This document shows, piece after piece, positions 24,413 through 33,426 of a stretch of DNA of 64,000 bases. How positions within the stretch are numbered: position 1 is the stretch's first letter; each line of letters begins with the position of its first letter. Under the pieces are notes generated by a model. That model saw nothing but the letters and a program-made list of their open reading frames with translations. It did not search any database and had not been told where the DNA came from. The position numbers and the translations under genes were made by a program. The stretch is from positions 682,001 through 746,000 of the forward strand of contig NZ_FNBB01000001.1 of the NCBI RefSeq assembly GCF_900102105.1. Direction: 5' to 3'. Source of the stretch: Agrobacterium pusense (GTDB lineage Bacteria; Pseudomonadota; Alphaproteobacteria; Rhizobiales; Rhizobiaceae).

Positions 24413-25129
24413 GTGAGTTTCGAGTTGACGGATAATGGAGGGTCAGGGCAGCTTTTCCTCGAAGGCTTCGATCTGGAGAAGCAGCGACGGGTCAATCCGC
24501 GATTTGGCAACAAGGTCTTAATCGTGCTGAAGCCGCCCGTGGCCTTGGCGGAGAGAATTTTCACCGATGCATCGTGCCATGCCGCCGGGCGGACGAAGCG
24601 GGCGGCCCATCCAGCCGAGCTTCTGCATATCACCCTCCTTTGCGTCGGGTGTTTCGACACCGTGCCTCGCGGTTTCGCAAACCGGCTGAAGGCGGCACTG
24701 GCGGAAATAAGGGCGCGTCCCGTTCCGATTACGTTCGATGGCAGCTCGCTTTTCGGCAATCGCAGCTGTCTGGCGCTAAGCAGCCGCCGCGAGATGCTGG
24801 AGCTCAGAGCATTGGCGAAGATGGTGCAGCGCGCGCTTTGGCGGGCCAATCTGCCCTTTGTCGCCGCATCGTCGTTCACGCCGCATCTCACCGTGGTCTA
24901 TGGCTGCGGGAAAATCGACATCATGCCTGTTGAAAAACCATATAGCTGGCTGGCGGGCAGCTTCGAACTCATCTTCAGCCATAATGGAGAGACGCGGCAC
25001 GAATCTCTCGGGCGCTTCCCGCTTTCGGCGAAAGCGGACCGCTATGAGCAGCCGGAAAGTCAATTATATCTGCCGGAAAAAATATTCAGGCCGCAGAAGC
25101 GGTCGGCGCACAAGATGGCGGCGCGATAA
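24413..25129 (+). CDS. 2H phosphoesterase (LigT/2'-5' RNA ligase-like) family protein
   Basis: Protein of 238 aa with the two HxT motifs of the 2H superfamily: LLHITLLCVG (His72) and FTPHLTVVYG (His158), which act together on cyclic or 2'-5' phosphodiesters in RNA or nucleotides. The spacing of about 86 residues fits LigT-like enzymes. The N-terminus (about 1-35) and the basic C-terminus EKIFRPQKRSAHKMAAR are extra. The start is GTG 24413; no better codon is available. No partner gene hints at its RNA substrate. Confidence 0.85.
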   Translation: MSFELTDNGGSGQLFLEGFDLEKQRRVNPRFGNKVLIVLKPPVALAERIFTDASCHAAGRTKRAAHPAELLHITLLCVGCFDTVPRGFANRLKAALAEIRARPVPITFDGSSLFGNRSCLALSSRREMLELRALAKMVQRALWRANLPFVAASSFTPHLTVVYGCGKIDIMPVEKPYSWLAGSFELIFSHNGETRHESLGRFPLSAKADRYEQPESQLYLPEKIFRPQKRSAHKMAAR

Positions 25130-25297
25130 CGCTTGCGTGAAAAAGCACGGCATACATGCCTAGCATTAGCTGCCCCACTGCTGTAGACGCAGAGGATGCG
25201 CCAGCAAAAGCGCAGTTTGTAGCGCCCGCCGAGAACCGGGTGTTCCGGTATCCGGCGCGAGCGAGGCGGTGCCGCCTCGCCGGGAACGATAACCAGC
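25130..25297. other. short intergenic region with hairpin
   Basis: Holds GCGAGGCGG-TG-CCGCCTCGC (25261-25280), a perfect 9-bp stem between converging genes. There is no clear T-run, so it is probably a weak or rho-assisted terminator. Nothing else is recognised. Confidence 0.5.
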
Positions 25298-25465
25298 TTA
25301 GAGCTGAACCTTGTCGAAAGCCTTGCCATCGATGCCGAGGGCTTCGAGATCGGCACGGGCGGGCTTGCGATGCGCGCGAACAGCGGCCGAAACCGAGAGC
25401 GCTGCACCGAGAACGGCGAAAGTTTCACCGAAGAAGTTACGCGATGTCTTTGCAACCTGACGCAT
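25298..25465 (-). CDS. conserved small protein of Rhizobiaceae type, 55 aa
   Basis: From ATG 25465, preceded by TGGAGAGAAAA, the product is MRQVAKTSRNFFGETFAVLG, then AALSVSAAVRAHRKPARADLEALGIDGKAFDKVQL. It has a short hydrophobic stretch followed by an R-K-P-x-x-x-D-L-x-x-L-G-I-D motif, which recurs in small uncharacterised rhizobial proteins. The upstream region has a TGCCCA/TGGGCA inverted repeat at about 25486-25502. Function unknown. Confidence 0.72.
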   Translation of the reverse strand: MRQVAKTSRNFFGETFAVLGAALSVSAAVRAHRKPARADLEALGIDGKAFDKVQL

Positions 25466-25699
25466 TTTTCTCTCCATCTTTGATGCCCAGATAATGGGCA
25501 TTTCCGCACCGTTCTACAACTCATGATGCAGCAGGGAAGCCATGCAGCTTTGCTCGCGCTCGTTCGGATATCAGCCATTGCGATTTCGCATGGCTCAGGC
25601 CTGGCGTCTTCAAAAGGACGCAGGGCGCCTCAGCCGGCGGGTTGAATAAGGCGGATATTTTGTTATGCCGGAAAGCTTGAACACAAAGAGGCTGGCAGC

Positions 25700-26047
25700 A
25701 TGACGATCATCATTTACGGCATCAAGAACTGCGACACGATGAAGAAGGCCAGAAGCTGGCTGGAAACCCATGGCGTCGACTATTCTTTCCATGACTACAA
25801 GGCCTCGGGCATTGACCGCGCCCATCTGGAGACATGGTGCGATGTCGCGGGCTGGGAAATGGTTCTCAACCGCGCCGGTACGACCTTCAAAAAACTCGAT
25901 GACGGCCAGAAGGCTGGCCTGAGCCGCGAGAAGGCCATTGCACTGATGCTGGAGCAGCCCTCCATGATCAAGCGTCCGGTGCTGGAGGCGAAGGGCAAGA
26001 TAACCGTCGGTTTCAAGCCTGAAACCTACCAGACTCTTTTTGCGTGA
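25700..26047 (+). CDS. ArsC-like (YffB/Spx) thioredoxin-fold protein
   Basis: Small ArsC-family protein of 115 aa: IIIYGIKNCDTMKKARSWL (Cys11), then DYSFHDYKASGID and the ArsC-typical end MIKRPVLEAKGKITVGF. It resembles YffB more than true arsenate reductases. No arsenic-resistance genes are near. Starts after CAGC with weak ribosome site; followed 12 bp later by a ybaK-like gene. Confidence 0.88.
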   Translation: MTIIIYGIKNCDTMKKARSWLETHGVDYSFHDYKASGIDRAHLETWCDVAGWEMVLNRAGTTFKKLDDGQKAGLSREKAIALMLEQPSMIKRPVLEAKGKITVGFKPETYQTLFA

Positions 26048-26059
26048 CTGCAATCTGCC

Positions 26060-26536
26060 ATGTCCAAAACAACCCGCGCCACCCAGATGCTGAACAAGGC
26101 GGGCGTCGCCTTCACCACCGTTACCTATGATTACGACCCGAATGCAGACCGCATTGGCCTGCAGGCGGCCGAGGCGATCGGCGAGCCACCGCATCTGGTG
26201 CTGAAAACGCTGATGGCGGAGCTGGACGGCAAGCCGGTCTGTGTCGTCGTCCCTTCGGATCGTGAGGTCAGCATGAAGAGGCTTGCGGCCGCTTTCGGAG
26301 GCAAATCCGCCAGCATGATGAAACCTGCCGATGCCGAGCGTGCCACCGGTTACCATGTCGGCGGCATCAGCCCTTTCGGGCAGAAGAAACAGGTGCCTAC
26401 GGCCATCGAGGCCGAAGCGATGACGCATGATTATGTCTACATGAATGGTGGGCAGCGCGGCTTGCAGGTGAGGCTTTCTCCCCGAGATGCCCAAACGGCA
26501 CTGAACGCCATTGCCGCACCGCTGGTCGCCGATTGA
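26060..26536 (+). CDS. ybaK: Cys-tRNA(Pro)/Cys-tRNA(Cys) deacylase (YbaK/EbsC)
   Basis: Trans-editing protein that hydrolyses mischarged Cys-tRNA(Pro). The 158-aa YbaK fold is shown by TRATQMLNKAGVAFTTVTYDYD, LVLKTLMAELDGKPVCVVVPSD, AERATGYHVGGISPFGQKK and the end MNGGQRGLQVRLSP. The family lysine is present in LVLKTL. Probably co-transcribed with the ArsC-like gene upstream. Confidence 0.93.
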   Translation: MSKTTRATQMLNKAGVAFTTVTYDYDPNADRIGLQAAEAIGEPPHLVLKTLMAELDGKPVCVVVPSDREVSMKRLAAAFGGKSASMMKPADAERATGYHVGGISPFGQKKQVPTAIEAEAMTHDYVYMNGGQRGLQVRLSPRDAQTALNAIAAPLVAD

Positions 26537-26623
26537 GGCGCAGGGGCGCGCCTGAAAGCGTTTGGCTTTCAGGAGGAATGGGCTATGGTCGGCGCCTCCG
26601 ATTGAAATAGACGAAGGCAGATC

Positions 26624-27862
26624 ATGACTGTTTCCCCCATCGATCCCGTCAAACTCGAAAAACTGGCCGAAGTCGCCATCAAGGTCGGTCTGCAATTGCA
26701 GAAGGATCAGGATCTGGTGATTACCGCGCCGCTGGCAGCGCTGCCGCTGGTGCGATTGCTGACAAAACATGCCTATATGGCGGGCGGCGGACTGGTTACC
26801 ACCTTTTACTCCGACGAAGAAACCACGCTTGCCCGCTATCGCCATGCGAGCGACGCCAATTTCGACCGGGCTTCCGGCTGGCTTTATGATGGCATGGCAA
26901 AGGCCTATTCGAACGGCGCGGCGCGGCTGGCAATTGCCGGCGATAACCCCATGCTGCTGGCCGAACAGGACCCCGCCAAGGTTGCCCGCGCCAATAAAGC
27001 AAACTCCACCGCCTATAAGCCGGCGCTGGAGAAGATTTCCAACTTCGACATCAACTGGAACATCATCTCCTATCCGAACCCCTCCTGGGCAAAGCAGGTG
27101 TTTCCCGACGTGACGGAAGACGAAGCCGTCCGCAGGCTAGCCGAGGCCATCTTCGCTGCCTCGCGGGTGGATCTGGCTGATCCGGTCGCCGCATGGGCTG
27201 AGCACAATGCCAACCTTGCCAAGCGCTCGGCGTGGCTGAATGGCGAACGTTTCGCTTCACTGCATTTCACCGGCCCCGGCACGGATGTGAAGATCGGCCT
27301 GGCGGACGGCCACGAATGGCATGGCGGCGCCTCCACCGCCAAGAATGGGGTCACCTGCAACCCCAATATCCCGACCGAAGAAGTGTTCACGACACCGCAC
27401 GCGTTGCGGGTCGACGGTTACGTCTCCAGCACCAAGCCCCTGTCGCATCAGGGAACGCTGATCGACGATATCCAGGTGAAGTTCGAGGGTGGACGTATCG
27501 TCGAAGCCAAGGCTTCGAAGGGCGAAGCTGTATTGAACAAGGTACTCGACACTGACGAAGGCGCGCGGCGTCTCGGTGAAGTGGCGCTGGTGCCGCATTC
27601 CTCGCCGATTTCGGCAAGCGGCATCCTGTTTTACAACACGCTGTTCGATGAAAATGCCTCGTGCCACATCGCGCTCGGTCAGTGCTATTCGAAGTGCTTT
27701 CTCGACGGCGCGTCGCTGTCGCAGGATCAGATCAAGGCGCAGGGCGGCAATTCCAGCCTGATCCACATCGACTGGATGATCGGTTCCGACAAGGTGGCTA
27801 TCGATGGCGTGAGGCCGGATGGCTCCACGGTTCCTGTCATGCGCAAGGGCGAATGGGCCTGA
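26624..27862 (+). CDS. aminopeptidase, M29 (AmpS/PepS) family
   Basis: Metallo-aminopeptidase of 412 aa. It shows the M29 pattern DLVITAPLAALPLVRLLTKHAY, FTGPGTDVKIGLADGHEWHGG, NIPTEEVFTTPHALRVDG (Glu metal ligands), DEGARRLGEVALVPHSSPIS and LFDENASCHIALGQCYSKCF with the C-terminal His and HIDWMIGSDKVAIDG. The metal ligands typical of the family (Glu, Glu, His, His, Asp) all appear conserved. Single gene, cytoplasmic. Confidence 0.93.
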   Translation: MTVSPIDPVKLEKLAEVAIKVGLQLQKDQDLVITAPLAALPLVRLLTKHAYMAGGGLVTTFYSDEETTLARYRHASDANFDRASGWLYDGMAKAYSNGAARLAIAGDNPMLLAEQDPAKVARANKANSTAYKPALEKISNFDINWNIISYPNPSWAKQVFPDVTEDEAVRRLAEAIFAASRVDLADPVAAWAEHNANLAKRSAWLNGERFASLHFTGPGTDVKIGLADGHEWHGGASTAKNGVTCNPNIPTEEVFTTPHALRVDGYVSSTKPLSHQGTLIDDIQVKFEGGRIVEAKASKGEAVLNKVLDTDEGARRLGEVALVPHSSPISASGILFYNTLFDENASCHIALGQCYSKCFLDGASLSQDQIKAQGGNSSLIHIDWMIGSDKVAIDGVRPDGSTVPVMRKGEWA

Positions 27863-27868
27863 CGACAC

Positions 27869-28732
27869 CTATCTCGGCAACTGGCTGCGCTGACTGAGCC
27901 AGATGCTGAAGAGCACCGCAACGAAACCTGCGATCTGCGCTGGCGTGAGGCTTTGGCCGAGCGCCAGCCAGCCGAGCAGGGTTGCAACGACCGGGCTTAG
28001 AAAACCAAGCGATGCGGCGGCGGAAGGTTCGATGCGGGCAAGTCCGCGGAACCACAGAAAATAGGTCAAGGCAGCGCCGATAAGACCCAGATAGGCCATG
28101 CCGAGAATATTGGCGGCCGTCGGCGTCGGCAGTGTGGGTTCAAAAAAATACGCGACCGGCAGCAGCAGGATACCACCGGCTGTCAATTGCCAGGCGGTAA
28201 ACGTCAGGTTCGACACCGGCGGACGCCATTTGCGGGTCAGCACTGTTCCAAAAGCCATGGACACGGCACCGGCAAGGCCTGCCGCCACGCCGATACCATC
28301 CATCGCAGCCCCCGGCGCCAGAACCAGAAGCGCCACACCGACAATACCCAGAAAACCGGCCGCGATAGCCAGCGGCCGGACCGGTGTCGCGAGAAACAGC
28401 CGAGAAAGGCCAATCACGATCAGGGGCTGGACCGCGCCCACCGTTGCCGCCACGCCGCCGGGCAGCCGATAGGCCGAAACGAAAAGCATCGCCCAGAAGA
28501 ACGAGAAATTCAGTGCCCCCAGAATGAGGCTGCGCGGCCACCAGATACCGTTTGGCAGTTTTCTCACGAAAAGCAGCAGCAACACGCCAGCCGGCAATGC
28601 GCGCAGCATGGCGACATGCAGAGGGTATCCATGAGGCAAAAGCTCGGTGGTGACGAAATAGGTCGTGCCCCAAATAGCGGGAGCAAGAGAAGTCGTCAGC
28701 ACATCGGCGGCATAGGCTGTATTTTTCTTCAT
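27869..28732 (-). CDS. EamA/DMT family transporter
   Basis: Ten-helix drug/metabolite transporter, 287 aa, with two EamA repeats: WGTTYFVTTELLPHGYPLHVAMLRALPAG opens the first and IGVAAGLAGAVSMAFGTVLTRKW the second. YLGLIGAALTYFLWFRGLARIEPSAAASLGFLSPVVATLLGW is the conserved eighth-to-ninth helix segment. The gene is divergent from a MarR regulator with a palindromic operator between them, a common efflux arrangement. Substrate unknown. Confidence 0.92.
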   Translation of the reverse strand: MKKNTAYAADVLTTSLAPAIWGTTYFVTTELLPHGYPLHVAMLRALPAGVLLLLFVRKLPNGIWWPRSLILGALNFSFFWAMLFVSAYRLPGGVAATVGAVQPLIVIGLSRLFLATPVRPLAIAAGFLGIVGVALLVLAPGAAMDGIGVAAGLAGAVSMAFGTVLTRKWRPPVSNLTFTAWQLTAGGILLLPVAYFFEPTLPTPTAANILGMAYLGLIGAALTYFLWFRGLARIEPSAAASLGFLSPVVATLLGWLALGQSLTPAQIAGFVAVLFSIWLSQRSQLPR

Positions 28733-28776
28733 TTCAAGAATCTCTATATCAAGACAAATGCACCCTAAGTGATTTT

Positions 28777-28792
28777 ATCTTGACGTCAAGAT
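28777..28792. promoter_or_regulatory. MarR operator: perfect 16-bp palindrome ATCTTGACGTCAAGAT
   Basis: Lies between divergent eamA and marR genes, 18 bp before the marR ATG. A further half-site TATCAAGAC appears at 28746-28754, closer to the eamA start, so the transporter gene may have its own weaker site. MarR proteins typically bind such 16-20 bp palindromes. Confidence 0.78.
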
Positions 28793-28810
28793 ACTAATTG
28801 TTATGCCTTG

Positions 28811-29314
28811 ATGATGAGCAAAGAACCACTTGACCGCGTCGATCACATTCTGGCGCAATGGCGCAGGGAGCGGCCCGATCTCGATGTCGAACCCATGGCT
28901 CTGCTGGGGCGCCTGAACCGTCTCACCACCCATCTAGCGCGAGAGGTGGAGACCGTGCTGCTGAAGCACGGTCTTTCCTCCTCCGCTTTCGATGTTCTCG
29001 CAACATTACGGCGTTCCGGATCACCCTACCGGCTTTCCCCCGGCGATCTGCTGGCGATGACAATGGTAAGCTCCGGCACCATGACCAACCGCATCGACCA
29101 GCTCGAAAAAGCTGGGTTTGTGAAGCGCATACATAATCCCGATGACCGGCGCAGCGTCTTGATATCGTTAACAGAACCGGGATTTTCCATTGTCGAGGAA
29201 GCGGTCGGTGCACATGTCGAAAACCAGCAGCGCCTGGTCGCCAGTCTGAGCGAGGAAGAGCGCACGACGCTGAACCAGCTGTTGAAACGGTTCTTGCGGG
29301 ATTTCGAAGCATAG
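28811..29314 (+). CDS. MarR family transcriptional regulator
   Basis: Winged-helix regulator, 167 aa. Core: LLGRLNRLTTHLAREVETVLLKHGLSSSAFDVLATLRRSG, recognition segment LLAMTMVSSGTMTNRIDQLEKAGFVKR and wing NPDDRRSVLISLTEPG. ATG 28811 (or the next ATG at 28814) is used. It is divergent from an EamA transporter and probably represses both from the palindrome in between. Confidence 0.93.
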   Translation: MMSKEPLDRVDHILAQWRRERPDLDVEPMALLGRLNRLTTHLAREVETVLLKHGLSSSAFDVLATLRRSGSPYRLSPGDLLAMTMVSSGTMTNRIDQLEKAGFVKRIHNPDDRRSVLISLTEPGFSIVEEAVGAHVENQQRLVASLSEEERTTLNQLLKRFLRDFEA

Positions 29315-29392
29315 GCATTTCCGCCTGGCAAACATAATGCTCCGTGATGCCGCTTGTTTCGCGCCCAAAAATCCTGTAAGCAATTTTCCGTA

Positions 29393-29409
29393 AACCTGTA
29401 CTACAGGTT
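29393..29409. promoter_or_regulatory. operator dyad AACCTGTA-C-TACAGGTT at the GntR gene
   Basis: Exact 8-bp inverted repeat, ending 9 bp before the regulator's ATG, directly upstream of the ribosome site. FCD-type GntR regulators bind similar short dyads. Position predicts autorepression. Confidence 0.75.
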
Positions 29410-29418
29410 GGAGGAAAA

Positions 29419-30126
29419 ATGTTAAGTGCCATTTCGCATGAATCCGGCCTCGTCAGCAGCACGATCGGCGCGATCACCCGTCATATCCGCGAAAACGAAC
29501 TTGCGCCCGGCGCCAAGCTCCCGAGCGAACTTTCGCTCTCGCAGCAGCTCGGCGTTTCCCGCACCGTCGTCCGTGAGGCCTTCCGGTCCCTATCGGCCAT
29601 GCGGCTGATCGATGTCAGCGCCGGCAAACGCGCTACGGTGGCGACGCTGGATCATGGTGCGATGTCGCTGATGTTCGAACATGGCATTCACACTGAGCAG
29701 ATCAACATTCAGCAGATCTACGATGTGCGCCGCACGATCGAGGTCAGAACCGTGACGCTCGCGGCGCTCAGAAGAACGGATGCGGAAGCGCTCACCATTC
29801 TCGACCATGCCAACAACATGGAGCGGGACTTTGGCGACAATGACAAGGTCATGGAACATGATCTGGCTTTTCACCTTGCTGTTGCAAGAGCCTCCAAGAA
29901 CCCGGTTTTTGAACTCATTCTCGGCGCCTTTCAGAATGTAACGCGCCAGACGTGGCCGATCGGCTGGAAAAGCCGCACATCCGATGCACAGCGACATGCT
30001 GCAGGCGAACTTCACATCGCCATCGGACAGGCCATTGCCGCCGGTGACCCGCAAACCGCTTCAACGCTGATGGCGCGTCATTTCGATGAAAGCGTTCACG
30101 CGCTTCTGGCGGCCGGCATCGCCTGA
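29419..30126 (+). CDS. GntR family regulator with FCD domain
   Basis: 235 aa. N-terminal winged helix: IGAITRHIRENELAPGAKLPSELSLSQQLGVSRTVVREAFRSLSAMRLIDV. C-terminal FCD ligand domain with metal-type histidines in MEHDLAFHLAVARASKN and RHAAGELHIAIGQAIAAGD, STLMARHF. FCD regulators sense organic or sugar acids. The next gene, 54 bp downstream on the same strand, encodes an enolase-superfamily sugar-acid enzyme, so the regulator likely controls that step. GGAGGAAAA precedes the ATG. Confidence 0.93.
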   Translation: MLSAISHESGLVSSTIGAITRHIRENELAPGAKLPSELSLSQQLGVSRTVVREAFRSLSAMRLIDVSAGKRATVATLDHGAMSLMFEHGIHTEQINIQQIYDVRRTIEVRTVTLAALRRTDAEALTILDHANNMERDFGDNDKVMEHDLAFHLAVARASKNPVFELILGAFQNVTRQTWPIGWKSRTSDAQRHAAGELHIAIGQAIAAGDPQTASTLMARHFDESVHALLAAGIA

Positions 30127-30180
30127 TTTTTTTCAACGCCGTCCCAGACGGAAACTGACTGCCTCTGGAGGAGACACTTC

Positions 30181-31383
30181 ATGAAAATCACCAAACTCGA
30201 GACCGTCCGCGTGGCGGAACGGGCAAACCTGCTCTGGGTTCTGGTCCATACGGATGAAGGCATTACCGGGCTTGGCGAAACCTTTTATGGCGCCGAGACG
30301 GTGGAGACCTATGTGCATGAATATATTGCACCCAGGGTCATCGGCCGCGATCCGCTGCAGATCGACCTTCTGGCGCAGGATCTCGTCGGTTATCTCGGCT
30401 TCCGCTCATCCGGTGCGGAAGTGCGCGGCAATTCGGCATTCGATATTGCGCTTTGGGATATTTTCGGCAAGGCCACCAACCAGCCGATAGCCCAGCTGCT
30501 CGGTGGTTTCAGCCGCAAGGAAATCCGTACCTACAATACCTGCGCGGGCACGGAATATATCAAGAAAGCCACCGGCCAGCAGACGGCCAATTACGGCCTC
30601 TCCGGTGGCAAGGATTATGACGATCTGAACGGCTTCCTGCATCGCGCGGACGAGCTTGCCCATTCGCTGCTGGAAGACGGCATCACGGCCATGAAGATCT
30701 GGCCTTTCGATGCAGCGGCGGAGAAGACGCGCGGGCAATATATCTCGATGCCGGACCTGAAGACTGCGCTTGAGCCGTTTGAAAAAATCCGCAAAGCGGT
30801 GGGCGACAAGATGGATATCATGGTGGAGTTTCACTCCATGTGGCAGCTTCTGCCCGCCATGCAGATCGCCAAGGCGCTCACGCCATACCAGACCTTCTGG
30901 CATGAAGACCCGATCAAGATGGACAGCCTTTCCAGCCTGACGCGGTATGCCGACGTTTCGCCCGCACCGATTTCCGCGTCCGAAACGCTTGGCTCCCGCT
31001 GGGCCTTCCGCGACCTGCTCGAGACAGGTGCTGCCGGTGTGGTGATGCTTGATATCAGCTGGTGCGGCGGGATTTCCGAAGCGCGTAAGATTGCCTCGAT
31101 GGCGGAAGCCTGGCATCTGCCGGTCGCCCCGCATGATTGCACCGGGCCGGTGGTGCTCTGCGCCTCCACACATCTGTCGCTCAATGCGCCGAATGCGCTG
31201 GTGCAGGAAAGCGTGCGTGCCTTCTACAAGACCTGGTATCGCGATCTCGTGACCGCATTGCCGGAAGTGAAGAACGGCATGATCACCGTGCCGCCAGGCG
31301 CTGGCCTTGGCATGGAGCTGCATCCCGATATCGAAAAAACCTTCACCGTCAGCCGCCGTTTTTCAGATGCGGCATCAATCTGA
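30181..31383 (+). CDS. mandelate racemase/muconate lactonizing enzyme family, probable sugar-acid dehydratase
   Basis: Enolase-superfamily enzyme, 400 aa. Capping domain residues 1-110; barrel with ITAMKIWPFD (Lys172), the metal-ligand positions in DIMVEFHSMW (Glu216, His218), FWHEDPI (Glu242) and ASETLGS (Glu268), then LDISWCGGISEARKIA and PVAPHDCTGPVV (His318). The closest recognised group is acid-sugar dehydratases such as galactonate dehydratase. Substrate is not assigned: no aldolase, kinase or transporter is adjacent. TGGAGGAGACACTTC precedes ATG 30181. Probably controlled by the FCD regulator upstream. Confidence 0.85.
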   Translation: MKITKLETVRVAERANLLWVLVHTDEGITGLGETFYGAETVETYVHEYIAPRVIGRDPLQIDLLAQDLVGYLGFRSSGAEVRGNSAFDIALWDIFGKATNQPIAQLLGGFSRKEIRTYNTCAGTEYIKKATGQQTANYGLSGGKDYDDLNGFLHRADELAHSLLEDGITAMKIWPFDAAAEKTRGQYISMPDLKTALEPFEKIRKAVGDKMDIMVEFHSMWQLLPAMQIAKALTPYQTFWHEDPIKMDSLSSLTRYADVSPAPISASETLGSRWAFRDLLETGAAGVVMLDISWCGGISEARKIASMAEAWHLPVAPHDCTGPVVLCASTHLSLNAPNALVQESVRAFYKTWYRDLVTALPEVKNGMITVPPGAGLGMELHPDIEKTFTVSRRFSDAASI

Positions 31384-32982
31384 TCAGAACAGGCTGCCTT
31401 GATTGCCAGGGTCCGAAGAAGCCGGTTTGACCGTCTTCTTTTTCAACGCGACGGGCGCATCCGGGGACGGCGTCCCCTCTCCCGTTGTGATGGCGGAGAC
31501 GCGACCGTCGGCGAATTCCATAGAGACAACAGCGCCTGACGCGATAGCCGCAGCACGAGTCAGCGGCCGGTTCTCATCATCGCGGATCACCGCATAACCG
31601 CGATTCAGCACGTTCTTATAGGACAGCGATTGCAGGATACGATCATGGGCGGCGAGACCGGAACGGTTCTGCGCCATGCGATGCAACACGGCGGTATCGG
31701 CGCGACGAGACGCGGTGACGACGCGTTCCTTCTGCCGCTCCAGCTGGCCGAGAAGTCGGGCAGGGAGCGAACGCAACGCGGAATCGAAAGCATCAACGCG
31801 GCCCTTGCCCTGCAACAGGCGGCGTTCCACCAGGGTCTCGGCCCGGTGCATACGTTCAGTAATCCGCTGCCTGTGGTGTTTGAGACCGTTCAACAGGGTT
31901 TCCGGCCTGAGACCCGAGGCAGAACGTTCGAAGGCACGGCGCTTGTTGAGAGCTGTTATTTCCAATCCGCGACCGAGACCGCTCGCGGCCTCGTCGAACC
32001 GGCGGCGCGGCAAAGCAAGAAGCTGATCGAGCGAAGGCAGCGCGCGCACCAGCGCCCGCACACCTTGACGGCGATTGTCCATCTGTCGTGATACCGAGCC
32101 CGAAAGACGGGCAGCAAGGCCCGAAAGCTGCGCTTCGAGTTCCGTCCGCACCGGCACCGCCATTTCGGCGGCTCCCGTCGGCGTCGGGGCGCGCACGTCG
32201 GCGGCATAATCGATCAATGTCGTATCGGTCTCGTGTCCGACGGCGGAAATCAGCGGGATTTCGCTCTCGGCAGCGGCGCGCACGACGATTTCGTCATTGA
32301 AGCTCCAGAGGTCTTCGAGGCTGCCGCCGCCGCGCGCAACGATCATTACATCGGGGCGGGCAATCTCGCCGCCGGGCTGAAGCGCGTTGAAGCCGCGAAT
32401 GGCGTTCGCCACCTCCTCACCCGAGCCTTCGCCCTGCACTTTGACCGGCCAGACGACGACATGGACCGGGAAACGATCCGAAATGCGGTGGAGAATATCG
32501 CGGATGACCGCGCCCGTTGGCGAGGTCACAACTCCAATGACGCGCGGCATGAAAGGCAGGCGGCGCTTGCGAGCCGGATCGAACAGCCCTTCCGCCGCCA
32601 GCCGCCGGCGGCGATCTTCCAAAAGCGCCATCAGCGCGCCGGCGCCGGCAGGCTCAAGGTTTTCGATGACGATCTGGTATTTCGAGGAACCGGGAAAGGT
32701 GGTGATCTTGCCGGTGGCGATGACTTCCATGCCCTCTTCCGGGCGGAATTTCAGCCGCGAGAAGGTGCCCTTCCAGATCACCGCATCGATGCGGGCGCGA
32801 TCATCCTTCAGTGAGAAATAGGCGTGTCCTGACGAATGCGGCCCACGATAACCAGAAATTTCGCCCCGCACCCGCACCTGTTCGAACGCCGTCTCCACCG
32901 TGCGTTTGATGGAGCCCGACAGTTCGGAGACCGAGAATTCGGCAAGATTGCTCAATGCGGCGTGGGAGAAGATATCGCTCAT
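31384..32982 (-). CDS. xseA: exodeoxyribonuclease VII large subunit
   Basis: Nuclease subunit that with XseB degrades single-stranded DNA. 532 aa, longer than the E. coli protein because of the C-terminal tail. N-terminal OB-fold domain: [30 protein letters not shown] and [20 protein letters not shown]. Catalytic region: [41 protein letters not shown] and [25 protein letters not shown] long coiled-coil stretch and [10 protein letters not shown] follow. The stop abuts the end of the converging racemase-family gene with no gap. xseB is not in this window. Confidence 0.96.
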   Translation of the reverse strand: MSDIFSHAALSNLAEFSVSELSGSIKRTVETAFEQVRVRGEISGYRGPHSSGHAYFSLKDDRARIDAVIWKGTFSRLKFRPEEGMEVIATGKITTFPGSSKYQIVIENLEPAGAGALMALLEDRRRRLAAEGLFDPARKRRLPFMPRVIGVVTSPTGAVIRDILHRISDRFPVHVVVWPVKVQGEGSGEEVANAIRGFNALQPGGEIARPDVMIVARGGGSLEDLWSFNDEIVVRAAAESEIPLISAVGHETDTTLIDYAADVRAPTPTGAAEMAVPVRTELEAQLSGLAARLSGSVSRQMDNRRQGVRALVRALPSLDQLLALPRRRFDEAASGLGRGLEITALNKRRAFERSASGLRPETLLNGLKHHRQRITERMHRAETLVERRLLQGKGRVDAFDSALRSLPARLLGQLERQKERVVTASRRADTAVLHRMAQNRSGLAAHDRILQSLSYKNVLNRGYAVIRDDENRPLTRAAAIASGAVVSMEFADGRVSAITTGEGTPSPDAPVALKKKTVKPASSDPGNQGSLF

Positions 32983-33170
32983 GCCTGTTTGTAACCAAAA
33001 GCCGTCGATTCGGAAATGCCAGCGCCGGCCAGCGCTTTTTTAACCGCGATGAAACCATATCCTCAACTACAGAGTTAGGAAAATGGGGAATGGAGGAGAA
33101 AACAAGGGTTCGTTAGGGAAGACGGCGTTACGTCTGTCCCAGGCCCGGCAACCAAAGAGGAGGCGGCATC

Positions 33171-33413
33171 ATGATTTTTCTTACCGCCACATTGCTTGGC
33201 GTAACCGCAGTTGCGTTACGTTCGGTTTTCAGCATCGTTTTCATTTGCATGATGATTATCGGTGCCTATGGCGTGGCGATCGCACTTTCGCCCACGGCCG
33301 TACCGCTGATGTCGCTGCTTCTGGCACTCGCCGGTTACAATTTCGGTGTCGTCGGCGTCGTTATCAGCCTTCTCGTGCTGCAGCGCCCGCGTTCCACTCA
33401 GCCAACCCTCTAA
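33171..33413 (+). CDS. small two-helix membrane protein, 80 aa
   Basis: ATG 33171 follows AGAGGAGGCGGCATC, an excellent ribosome site. Two hydrophobic segments, VFSIVFICMMIIGAYGVAIA and LMSLLLALAGYNFGVVGVV, and a basic tail QRPRSTQPTL. The layout (short, two helices, GY-xx-GV before a basic end) resembles the SyrA-like exopolysaccharide repressor proteins of rhizobia, but the similarity is loose and is not claimed as an identification. Confidence 0.65.
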   Translation: MIFLTATLLGVTAVALRSVFSIVFICMMIIGAYGVAIALSPTAVPLMSLLLALAGYNFGVVGVVISLLVLQRPRSTQPTL

Positions 33414-33426
33414 AAGCCCCCCGGCC

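Noticed and set aside
24028..24891. 287-codon minus-strand open frame over the LigT-like gene and its upstream region
   Set aside because: No motif; opposite strand carries HxT motifs and the methyltransferase remnant.
25610..26845. 411-codon minus-strand open frame across the ArsC-like and ybaK genes
   Set aside because: Lies opposite three genes with clear family motifs and spans intergenic DNA.
32983..33058. Possible peptide-coding remnant upstream of xseA ([15 protein letters not shown]...)
   Set aside because: Bounded by stops, 27 codons, no start or ribosome site and no recognised family.
33001..33060. AGCGC...GCGCT plus T-run as a terminator near 33030
   Set aside because: Only a 5-bp stem and no plus-strand gene in front of it to terminate.
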